Shown piece by piece: positions 1 to 5,215 of a stretch of 10,349 nucleotides of DNA; position 1 is the first letter of the stretch; the number at the start of each line of letters is the position of its first letter. The notes beneath the pieces were generated by a model. That model saw only the letters and a program-made list of their open reading frames with translations, was not told the DNA's origin and did not search any database. Made by a program: the position numbers and the translations under genes. This stretch comes from Candidatus Melainabacteria bacterium (lineage in GTDB: Bacteria > Actinomycetota > Actinomycetes > Mycobacteriales > Pseudonocardiaceae): contig CAJCJE010000455.1 of assembly GCA_903970565.1 (NCBI GenBank), positions 1 through 10,349 of the forward strand, in the 5' to 3' direction.

Positions 1-242
1 GTCTCGATATCGGCGATGGCGAAGGAGAATCCCGTTCCCTCGGGGTGTCGGCCTTGCTGGCGGTGAATCCAGGTCAGCGCCTCTGCCTGGCTCGGTCGTG
101 CCGGCAGGCTGCCGATTAGTGGGACATAAGGGTCCTCGCCCAGTTCAAGGGCTAGGTGCACGTCCTGCTCGGTGAACCGGCGCAACAGAATCGGACCGAG
201 CGAGGGAGGGGTGCGCGGCCAGACGGGCAGTTCCGACGTCAC
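1..242 (-). CDS. GNAT-family N-acetyltransferase, N-terminal part (gene runs off the left edge)
   Basis: Reading the minus strand from a GTG at 242 gives about 80 codons without a stop, reaching the window edge. The peptide contains LLRRFTEQDVHLALELGEDP, then a stretch ending LTWIHRQ and GFSFAIAD. This is the usual start of RimJ/RimL-like GNAT acetyltransferases, which move an acetyl group from acetyl-CoA to an amine: a beta strand with 'LR.FTEQD', an alpha helix, then a strand ending in 'FAI'. The acetyl-CoA-binding motif would lie outside the window, so the substrate cannot be guessed. The GTG is the only good start: the frame is open upstream to the cupin stop codon but holds no ATG. No clear ribosome site precedes it, so the start is tentative. 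It follows the cupin gene on the same strand after about 63 bases and may be cotranscribed with it. Confidence 0.72.
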   Translation of the reverse strand, partial: MTSELPVWPRTPPSLGPILLRRFTEQDVHLALELGEDPYVPLIGSLPARPSQAEALTWIHRQQGRHPEGTGFSFAIADIE

Positions 243-305
243 GGATTCATTGTCACGGATCGATTCCTGCCCGATCGCATCGACGACGCCTGTTGCCGGG
301 GCGTG

Positions 306-764
306 TCAGGCGTGGTCGATGGCCGGGACGGTGGCATACCGGCTCATCACGGCGATGGTCGCCTCCGGCGTGAGCGGCTGACCGCCGGCGATCATGTCCC
401 GCAGGTCCCGGAAGTACTGCACGTACAGGTCGGGAGTGAAGGTGTTGAGCAGCACCGCCGGCTGGTCGCCGGGGTTGGCGAAGGTGTGCGGGGCGCCCGG
501 CGGGATCATCACCAGCGTGCCGGCAGCCGCGTCGTAATCTCGCTCGCCGACAGTAAATCGCACCGAGCCGGATACGACGTAGAAGCCCTCGTCATGCTGG
601 GCGTGGCGATGCTGCGGCGGGCCGTCGGTGTGCGGGGCGATGGTGATCTCACCCATGCCGAGTCGATGCTCGGTGGTGCTGCCATCCTCCAGGATGCGCA
701 TCCGGATGGCGCCGAGGGCGATCGTCTCGCCGTCGTCCGGACCGATCACCGAAACCTCGTTCAT
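306..764 (-). CDS. Single-domain cupin protein
   Basis: A small beta-barrel protein of 152 residues with both cupin motifs intact. Motif 1 has the HxH(x4)E(x6)G pattern with H52, H54 and E59. Motif 2 (residues 82-97) fits G(x5)PxG(x2)H(x3)N exactly, with H93 completing the three-His/one-Glu metal site. Cupins of this size may be dioxygenases, isomerases or ligand sensors; the sequence does not say which, and no helix-turn-helix is fused to it. I prefer the ATG at 764 to one nine codons upstream (791), because AGAAGG lies four bases before it. The region upstream (765-860) is AT-richer than the surroundings and carries direct repeats, so it probably holds the promoter. The GNAT gene lies downstream on the same strand. 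Confidence 0.85.
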   Translation of the reverse strand: MNEVSVIGPDDGETIALGAIRMRILEDGSTTEHRLGMGEITIAPHTDGPPQHRHAQHDEGFYVVSGSVRFTVGERDYDAAAGTLVMIPPGAPHTFANPGDQPAVLLNTFTPDLYVQYFRDLRDMIAGGQPLTPEATIAVMSRYATVPAIDHA

Positions 765-860
765 GCGGCCTTCTTTCTCATGCGAGTTCACTCTGCAACA
801 AAAGAAGGCTAACAGTCATAGTGAGAGTTGACTATCGTTATGAGATTTGACTAATCGATG
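765..860 (-). promoter_or_regulatory. Cupin upstream region with direct repeats TGAGAKTTGACTA
   Basis: Two copies of a 13-base repeat with one mismatch, TGAGAGTTGACTA (822-834) and TGAGATTTGACTA (841-853), lie 19 bases apart, about two helical turns. A weaker third copy is at 781-793 (10 of 13 bases match). On the minus strand the first copy reads GATAGTCAA, the same 9-mer as in the left arm of the palindrome upstream of the nearby arsR-like gene. A weak minus-strand promoter, TAGTCA-N17-TAGCCT, would place the repeat over the -35 box. Repeats and 9-mer are seen directly; a role as operator is inferred. Confidence 0.4.
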
Positions 861-1307
861 TCAGGGTTCGGATTTCTCGAGTTCGCGGCCGAGCGCGTCG
901 AGTTGGTCGCCGGTGCCCTGTTCCCGCCAGCTGGGGTCCTCGTGTCCGTCCAGAAAGGTGCCCTGCTGGGCCAGGATCAAGCGGGTACCGTCGCCGTCGG
1001 CGGCGAACTCGACGGTGGTGATGGACACCGTGGTCACCGTGTCGTCGGCGGAAAGCGTTGAGGTGTAGACGATCCGGTTGTCCGCGACGATGTCCTGGTA
1101 GCGCGATTCGAAGGTCAACAGCGGCCCGCCCTCGTGTCGGCCCCGGTTGACCTCCCGTCCGCCGACCCTGAAGTCCAACTCGTGGTCACCGGTCGTGCCG
1201 ACGAACCAGCGCGCCTTGGCGGCCGGGTCGGCCCAGGCGGCGAACACCCGGGCCGGGGTGGACGGGTAGCTGCGTTCCAGGCTGAAAGTGGCGTGTTTGA
1301 CGGTCAT
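861..1307 (-). CDS. AHSA1/SRPBCC-family protein
   Basis: A 148-residue protein of the START-like SRPBCC fold, AHSA1 (activator of Hsp90 ATPase homolog 1-like) branch. Visible hallmarks are the opening ERSYPSTPARVFAAW, then KARWF near residue 31, the central RVGG turn, and a C-terminal amphipathic helix with DQLDALGREL. These proteins form a deep hydrophobic pocket; most bacterial members have no known ligand. Its ATG overlaps the stop of the upstream ArsR-type gene by four bases (ATGA), so the two are translationally coupled. ArsR plus AHSA1 is a widespread pair in actinobacteria, and the AHSA1 protein is presumed to be the regulated partner. Length is normal for the family. The ligand is unknown. 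Confidence 0.88.
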   Translation of the reverse strand: MTVKHATFSLERSYPSTPARVFAAWADPAAKARWFVGTTGDHELDFRVGGREVNRGRHEGGPLLTFESRYQDIVADNRIVYTSTLSADDTVTTVSITTVEFAADGDGTRLILAQQGTFLDGHEDPSWREQGTGDQLDALGRELEKSEP

Positions 1308-1636
1308 GACCGTGCTCCTTCGTCAGGGTTTTCCGGCTGCTGGGCAAGGAAGTCACCGAGCAGATCCAGGCTGTGTTCCCACGGGGTGCGCTGCCGGCCG
1401 AGCCAGTTCTCGACCATGCGCAGGCCGGCCGGTTCGAGTTGGCAGGTGCGGACCCGGCCGACCTTGGTCGAGCGGATGAGTCCGGCGTTTTCCAGTACCT
1501 GTAGGTGTTGCATGGCCGCCGGCAGCGACATGGTCAGCGGCTGGGCCAGTTCGCCCACCGAGGCCGGGCCGCGCGCCAGGCGCTCGATCATGTCCCGCCG
1601 GGTCGCATCGGCCAGCGCCTTGAGCACCTGATCCAT
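1304..1636 (-). CDS. ArsR-type winged-helix transcriptional regulator
   Basis: A 110-residue winged-helix repressor. It opens MDQVLKALADATRRDMIERL, the standard first helix of ArsR regulators. The recognition helix lies in ASVGELAQPLTMSLPAAMQHLQVLENAGLI (in parts: ASVGELA, then SLPAAMQHLQVLENAGLI), followed by the wing RSTKVGRVRTCQL. The ELCVCDL-type cysteine pair of metal sensors is absent, so metal sensing through that site is unlikely. I chose the ATG at 1636: longer frames from ATG 1669 or TTG 1693 would begin inside the -10 and -35 boxes of its own promoter. A leaderless GTG start at 1657 is also possible. No strong ribosome site precedes any candidate. It is cotranscribed with the AHSA1 gene through an ATGA overlap and is probably autoregulated through the palindromes upstream. 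Confidence 0.88.
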   Translation of the reverse strand: MDQVLKALADATRRDMIERLARGPASVGELAQPLTMSLPAAMQHLQVLENAGLIRSTKVGRVRTCQLEPAGLRMVENWLGRQRTPWEHSLDLLGDFLAQQPENPDEGARS

Positions 1637-1647
1637 CGAACCGCGTT

Positions 1648-1667
1648 GGTTAGGCACATGCTTAACC
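1648..1667. promoter_or_regulatory. 20-base palindrome over the -10 box (possible operator 2)
   Basis: GGTTAGGCACATGCTTAACC pairs with its own reverse complement at 8 of 10 positions per arm (GGTTA and GCA matched). It overlaps the -10 hexamer and the predicted transcription start of the arsR operon. Its half-site differs from that of the palindrome at 1684-1711, so it may be read by a different protein or bound more weakly. Confidence 0.4.
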
Positions 1668-1693
1668 ATAGGAGCGAGGTCGCGGATAGTCAA
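1665..1693 (-). promoter_or_regulatory. Housekeeping-type promoter of the arsR-AHSA1 operon
   Basis: On the minus strand TTGACT (1693-1688) is followed after exactly 17 bases by TATGGT (1670-1665). This is a close match to the primary sigma factor consensus and unusually clear for high-GC DNA. Transcription would begin near 1657-1659, about 21 bases before the ATG at 1636, or directly at the GTG 1657-1655, which would make the message leaderless. Confidence 0.65.
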
Positions 1694-1711
1694 GGAGTTA
1701 CTTAACTATCC
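1684..1711. promoter_or_regulatory. 28-base imperfect palindrome over the -35 box (likely repressor operator 1)
   Basis: GGATAGT (1684-1690) and ACTATCC (1705-1711) form perfect 7-base outer arms. Extending inward, 11 of 14 positions per half match. The site covers the -35 box of the arsR promoter and also lies upstream of the divergent XRE gene, so it could act on both. Size and symmetry fit ArsR dimer operators; which protein binds it is inferred from position. Confidence 0.5.
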
Positions 1712-1831
1712 GTTCCGTGATTCGGACCGTGGCTGGCCCACGCTTGACTTGTCGTCTTTGCTGGAGGTTCAGCCGCAGTTTACGGGCCGGCTGTGCGAAG
1801 AGGGCAACCAGCGGAGAAGGGCGGTGCTCTG
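1712..1831 (+). promoter_or_regulatory. Region between the arsR operon and the XRE gene
   Basis: This divergent region should hold the XRE gene promoter. TTGACT at 1744-1749 fits a -35 box, but no good -10 box stands 16-18 bases downstream. A short inverted repeat CGTGG/CCACG lies at about 1729-1743. I see no gene here. Confidence 0.25.
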
Positions 1832-3051
1832 GTGGATGCCGAAGGCGAGCATATCGGCCGACGGGTGCGAGAGGTCCGCGCGTGGCGCGGGGTGAGCCTC
1901 ACGGCGGCGGCCGGGTTGGCGGGCATATCGGCCCCGTATCTCTCCATGATCGAGCGCGGGCAGCGACCCGTCACGAAACGGGCCACCCTGGAGGCGCTGG
2001 CACGAGCGTTGCAGGTTTCACCATCGGAGTTGACGGGCAGGCCCTACGCGCCACCGGACGCCCAGAGTTCGGACATGAATACAGCGTTGTTGGTGATGGA
2101 AAACGCGCTGGAATGCTATGAATTGGGAATCGATCCGAATGTACCAGTGCGCCCGTGGCCAGAAATAAAATCGGACATCGAACGTGTGCGAGACCTGCGG
2201 CACGTAAGCGCTGACTATGCAGCTCTGGGATTGCTGGTTCCTGATGTAATGGCAGAATTGCATTCTGTGTGTATGTCAAGTATCCGAGTCATCGCCACGA
2301 CGCACTGCTGGGGCTTATTCATTGCTACTACGCCGCCTGTACTACCACGAATCGGCTTGGTGGACGTGGTCTGTCACTTTTGGCTTCGCGTTTGGCGCAA
2401 CAATGCGCACTCGAACTGGGTCTGCCCGAATGGATTGGATACACCACATTCCTGCGTGCCACCACCGCTGGCGAACTCAGCAGGTCGCGACAGTACGCGC
2501 GGAGCGTTGCTACCGCTGATGAGCTACGTGGACAGCTTGACAATTTCAATGTGACGCAAGAATACGGAATGCTTCAGCTGTCCGCTGCGCTGGCGGCAGC
2601 TGCGCAAAATGACCGTGACACATGTTCCGTACATCTGAACGAGGCACAATCAATAGCAAATCGGCAGGATGTCGAGGTTGGATCGTTCGGACGGCATTAT
2701 TTCGGACGCACGAACGTCGGGATATGGAAGGTTGCGCTGTCGATCGAATTCGGTGATGGCCCAAAAGTTGCTGAGATTGCACGGGACGTGCATCCTGAGT
2801 TGATACCGTCGCCAGCCAGACAAGCTGACTATTACTGTGACCTCGGACGCGCTCTGCTACTTGAATCCAAGACCAGGGACGCGGGAATATCGGCAATACT
2901 GCACGCTGAAAACCTTGCGCCGCAAGCCGTTCGAACCAACACCTTTGTTCGTGAAGCAGTAAGCAGCGTACTGTGGCGCGCCCAGCGGGACGCGGGCGGC
3001 CGTGAACTGCGCGGTCTGGCCTACCGCATAGGTGTTGCCCCATCCGGGTGA
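1832..3051 (+). pseudogene. XRE-family regulator with long C-terminal domain, split by a 2-base frameshift
   Basis: The first part (GTG 1832, GGAGAAGGG ten bases upstream) is a classical helix-turn-helix of about 60 residues, including GLAGISAPYLSMIERGQRPV and ATLEALARALQVSPSELTG. The frame continues to AELHSV near 2269 and then turns to nonsense, ending at 2554. The familiar C-terminal domain of these actinobacterial regulators resumes one frame over: YVKYPSHRHDALLGLIHCYYAA, then GRTNVGIW, AEIARDVHPELIPSPARQAD, and the end AGGRELRGLAYRIGVAP. Omitting GT at 2270-2271, in a TGTGTGTATG tract, restores one frame of 405 codons, the usual length. The downstream half has no ribosome site near its first possible GTG (2269), so it is probably not made alone. 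Sequencing error, recent decay or reversible slippage cannot be told apart here. An upstream GTG at 1793 is less likely. The second half is lower in GC than the flanks. Confidence 0.82.
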
Positions 3052-3063
3052 CGTTGCGGCTCC

Positions 3064-3080
3064 ATTCACAAGCTGTGAAT
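3064..3080. repeat. Inverted repeat ATTCACA-AGC-TGTGAAT after the XRE gene
   Basis: Perfect 7-base arms with a 3-base centre, 12 bases after the XRE stop codon and about 90 bases before the mobA-like start. It could be a short terminator hairpin (no T-run follows closely) or an operator for the next gene. The low GC of the arms is unusual in this window. Confidence 0.4.
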
Positions 3081-3167
3081 TCCTGCCCTTTGATCGTTAT
3101 GGGGTCGTTCAGGGAAGAACGAGGACTCGGTGAGGGTCGTTTGGCGAGGTGTCGGGAGAATCGGCTC

Positions 3168-3845
3168 GTGGCTACGTTTGCTGCGGTGGTGGTCGCCGGT
3201 GGAGCGGGTCGCCGGTTGGGCGGCCTCGACAAGCCGGCGCTGGTGATCGGCTCCACGACCCTGCTCGACCGGGCCCTGGCCGCCGTGGTTGGCGCCGACC
3301 CGGTCGTCGTGGTCGGGCCGGCGCGGCCGAGCGTGCGGCAGGTGCGCTGGACCGTGGAGCGGCCACCGGGTGGCGGACCGGTCGCCGCGCTCGCCGCCGG
3401 CCTGGACATGCTCCGCGAACTCGCCGCCGCCCGCGAACCACGCACTGCTCCGCCGGCCGCGAACGAAGCCGGAAACGCCGAAGCCGGAAACGCCGAAGCC
3501 GTGGACACCTTGACCGTGGACACCGAGGTCGCGGTGCTGGCCGCCGATCTGCTCGCGGTCGGGCCGGGCACCATCGACCGGTTGCGCGCGGCGCTTGCGC
3601 GAGAGCCAGCCGCCGCCGGCGCGCTGCTGGTCGACGCGGACGGGCGCCGGCAGTGGTTGACCGGCGTCTGGCGGCTGGGCGCGTTGCGTGCGGCGCTGCC
3701 GGCTGATCCGGCCGGCGCCGCGCTGCGGGCGGTTCTGGGCGGGCTGACCGTGGTCGAGGTCGCCGAGCGAACGGGCGAAACCGACGATGTGGACACGCCC
3801 GCTGATCTGGCGCGGGCGCGCCGTCTGGCCGGCGAGGCCGGTTGA
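3168..3845 (+). CDS. MobA-like nucleotidyltransferase (putative molybdenum cofactor guanylyltransferase)
   Basis: A 225-residue protein of the MobA-like NTP transferase family, whose namesake joins GMP to molybdopterin in the cytoplasm. The nucleotide-binding motif is VVAGGAGRRLGGLDKPAL (residues 8-25), matching LAGG.S.RMG.DK. PGGGP at 67-71 and VLAADL, with metal-binding candidate D127, follow. The later WLTGVWR segment is typical of actinobacterial members. GTG 3168 is chosen because GGGAGAA stands seven bases upstream; the frame is open further up but lacks a better start. Residues about 87-120 are an Ala/Pro/Glu-rich insertion containing two 15-base tandem repeats. DLP, usual at the metal site, is DLL here. 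No other molybdopterin gene is present in the window, so the exact substrate is inferred. A hairpin follows the stop codon immediately. Confidence 0.78.
   Translation: MATFAAVVVAGGAGRRLGGLDKPALVIGSTTLLDRALAAVVGADPVVVVGPARPSVRQVRWTVERPPGGGPVAALAAGLDMLRELAAAREPRTAPPAANEAGNAEAGNAEAVDTLTVDTEVAVLAADLLAVGPGTIDRLRAALAREPAAAGALLVDADGRRQWLTGVWRLGALRAALPADPAGAALRAVLGGLTVVEVAERTGETDDVDTPADLARARRLAGEAG
3465..3524 (+). repeat. Short tandem repeats inside the mobA-like gene
   Basis: GAAGCCGGAAACGCC occurs twice in tandem (3465-3479, 3480-3494) followed by a partial GAAGCC (3495-3500). GTGGACACC then occurs twice, 15 bases apart (3501-3509, 3516-3524). All units keep the reading frame and encode EAGNA and VDT repeats. 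They lie in a linker-like insertion that should sit outside the catalytic core. Confidence 0.8.
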
Positions 3846-3874
3846 CCAGGTAGCGACGGCGGGCCGCTGCCTGG
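3846..3874 (+). terminator. Hairpin directly after the mobA-like stop codon
   Basis: CCAGGTAGCG (3846-3855) pairs with CGCTGCCTGG (3865-3874): ten base pairs including one G-U, around a nine-base loop. It begins on the base after the TGA. Only TT follows, not a full T-run, but hairpin terminators without T-runs are commonly proposed in actinobacteria. It would separate this gene from the moxR operon. Confidence 0.55.
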
Positions 3875-4021
3875 TTCGGCCTTCACAGCCGTCATACTGG
3901 TGATCAGGTTCTCTTGGGAGAGATTGTGGTGTGCCGGCTGTCGGGACCGGTTGACGCGCCCGCATCATTTCCGCGTTCGGCATTGCTGTCTGGGTGTTGC
4001 TCGGAGCTAGGAGGTTGGCCA
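3875..4021 (+). promoter_or_regulatory. Upstream region of the moxR operon
   Basis: It should contain the operon promoter. CATACT at 3893-3898 is a possible -10 box without a convincing -35 box; TTGACG at 3951-3956 is a possible -35 box without a good -10 box. AGGAGG at 4009-4014 is a strong ribosome site, seven bases before a GTG at 4022. Confidence 0.25.
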
Positions 4022-4072
4022 GTGTCCGCCGAGGTACGGATAACGGAGTCGTTCTCGGAGGCGGTGGCATGA
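4022..4072 (+). CDS. Possible 16-residue leader peptide overlapping the moxR start
   Basis: GTG at 4022, seven bases after a perfect AGGAGG (4009-4014), opens a 16-codon frame (VSAEVRITESFSEAVA) that ends at TGA 4070-4072. The stop overlaps the moxR ATG as ATGA, the usual layout of translationally coupled genes. The moxR ribosome site (GGAGG, 4057-4061) lies within the last codons of the frame, so ribosomes on the leader would influence access to it. The frame is open upstream to 3854, and a longer version from GTG 3926 is possible but has a weaker ribosome site. No similarity is recognised; it could be chance. Confidence 0.4.
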   Translation: MSAEVRITESFSEAVA

Positions 4073-5151
4073 CCGGGCAGGAGCACGACGGCATCGGCGG
4101 CGGGGGAGCACCCCATTCGCCGACCACCCCGGCGCACGACGCGCAGTTGCTGGAGCGCACGGTCTTCGAGGTGAAGCGGGTCATCGTCGGGCAGGACCGG
4201 CTGGTCGAGCGGGTGCTGGTCGGCCTGCTGGCCAGGGGTCACCTGCTGCTGGAGGGCGTGCCCGGCGTCGCCAAGACCCTCGCCGTGGAGACCTTCGCCT
4301 CGGTGGTCGGCGGCAGCTTCTCCCGCGTCCAGTTCACCCCCGACCTGGTGCCGGCCGACATCCTCGGTACCCGCCTCTACCGGCAGGGTACCGAGACCTT
4401 CGACGTCGAACTCGGCCCGGTGGTGGCCAACTTCGTGCTCGCCGACGAGATCAACCGGGCCCCGGCCAAGGTGCAGTCGGCGATGCTGGAGGTCATGGCC
4501 GAACGGCATGTGTCCATCGGCGGCAAGACCTTCCCGATGCCCGACCCGTTCCTCGTGCTGGCCACCCAGAACCCGATCGAGAACGAGGGCGTCTACCCGC
4601 TGCCCGAGGCACAGCGCGACCGGTTCCTGTTCAAGATCATCGTGGACTATCCCTCCGCCGAGGAGGAGCGCGAGATCGTCTACCGGATGGGTGTCACGCC
4701 GCCGACGCCGCAGCAGGTGCTGACCCCGGACGAGCTGGTCCGGCTACAGGGCGTCGCCTCCCGCGTGTTCGTACACCACGCGCTGGTCGACTACGTGGTC
4801 CGGCTGGTGCTGGCCACCAGGACGCCCACCGAGCACGGCCTGTCCGACGTCGCCGGCTGGGTGTCCTACGGCGCCTCGCCGCGCGCCAGCCTCGGCATCG
4901 TCGCCGCCTCCCGCGCCCTCGCGCTGGTCCGGGGCCGGGACTACGTGTTGCCGCAGGACGTGGTGGACGTCGTGCCGGACGTGTTGCGTCACCGGCTGGT
5001 GCTCTCCTACGACGCGCTCGCCGACGGGGTACCGATCGACCACATCATCACCCGCGTGCTGCACGCCATCCCGTTGCCGCAGGTCTCCGCGCGTCCGCAG
5101 GGCCCCGGCCCGCAGCATCCGATGCCGGCCGGCGCGCCGGTGCGGTCCTGA
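4069..5151 (+). CDS. moxR: MoxR-family AAA+ ATPase
   Basis: A 360-residue cytoplasmic AAA+ ATPase of the MoxR family, thought to act as a chaperone that uses ATP to activate or assemble partner proteins with VWA domains. All elements are visible: Walker A GVPGVAKT (63-70), Walker B VLADEIN (123-129), sensor 1 ATQNP (165-169), the arginine-finger region EAQRDRF (180-186), and sensor 2 GASPRAS (268-274). The C-terminal helical lid ends near 340, followed by a Pro-rich tail. The first 20 residues are Gly-rich and probably disordered. ATG 4069 is chosen over GTG 3994 because GGAGG lies seven bases upstream. It is the first gene of a moxR-DUF58-VWA operon and corresponds in sequence and position to mycobacterial moxR1 (Rv1479). 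Confidence 0.93.
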   Translation: MTGQEHDGIGGGGAPHSPTTPAHDAQLLERTVFEVKRVIVGQDRLVERVLVGLLARGHLLLEGVPGVAKTLAVETFASVVGGSFSRVQFTPDLVPADILGTRLYRQGTETFDVELGPVVANFVLADEINRAPAKVQSAMLEVMAERHVSIGGKTFPMPDPFLVLATQNPIENEGVYPLPEAQRDRFLFKIIVDYPSAEEEREIVYRMGVTPPTPQQVLTPDELVRLQGVASRVFVHHALVDYVVRLVLATRTPTEHGLSDVAGWVSYGASPRASLGIVAASRALALVRGRDYVLPQDVVDVVPDVLRHRLVLSYDALADGVPIDHIITRVLHAIPLPQVSARPQGPGPQHPMPAGAPVRS

Positions 5152-5182
5152 AGTCACGGACCGAGCTGGCCATGAGTGACAC

Positions 5183-5201
5183 GACCGCCGGCCCGGCGGT
5201 C
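5183..5201. repeat. Perfect 19-base palindrome between moxR and the DUF58 gene
   Basis: GACCGCCGG and CCGGCGGTC flank a single C. As RNA it would form an 8-base-pair stem with a GCC loop, beginning 31 bases after the moxR stop and ending 14 bases before the DUF58 start. No T-run follows. A processing or partial-termination hairpin that sets the ratio of MoxR to its partners is possible; an operator is the alternative. Confidence 0.5.
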
Positions 5202-5215
5202 CAGCGAGGCGAGGC

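Noticed and set aside
156..812. Plus-strand open frame of 218 codons opposite the cupin gene
   Set aside because: The minus strand holds both perfect cupin motifs; the plus frame is Arg/Gly/His-rich without a family match.
3465..3500. CRISPR-like or mobile-element repeat
   Set aside because: The 15-base units are direct tandem copies within a coding frame, without spacers or terminal inverted repeats.
2546..3895. Long minus-strand open frame of about 449 codons
   Set aside because: It crosses both the regulator and the mobA-like gene, is Ser/Ala/Arg/Pro-rich with no family motifs, and results from the absence of stop codons opposite GC-rich coding DNA.
3994..4068. GTG 3994 as moxR start
   Set aside because: It adds 25 unrelated residues and would make the strong AGGAGG at 4009 internal; ATG 4069 has its own well-placed GGAGG.
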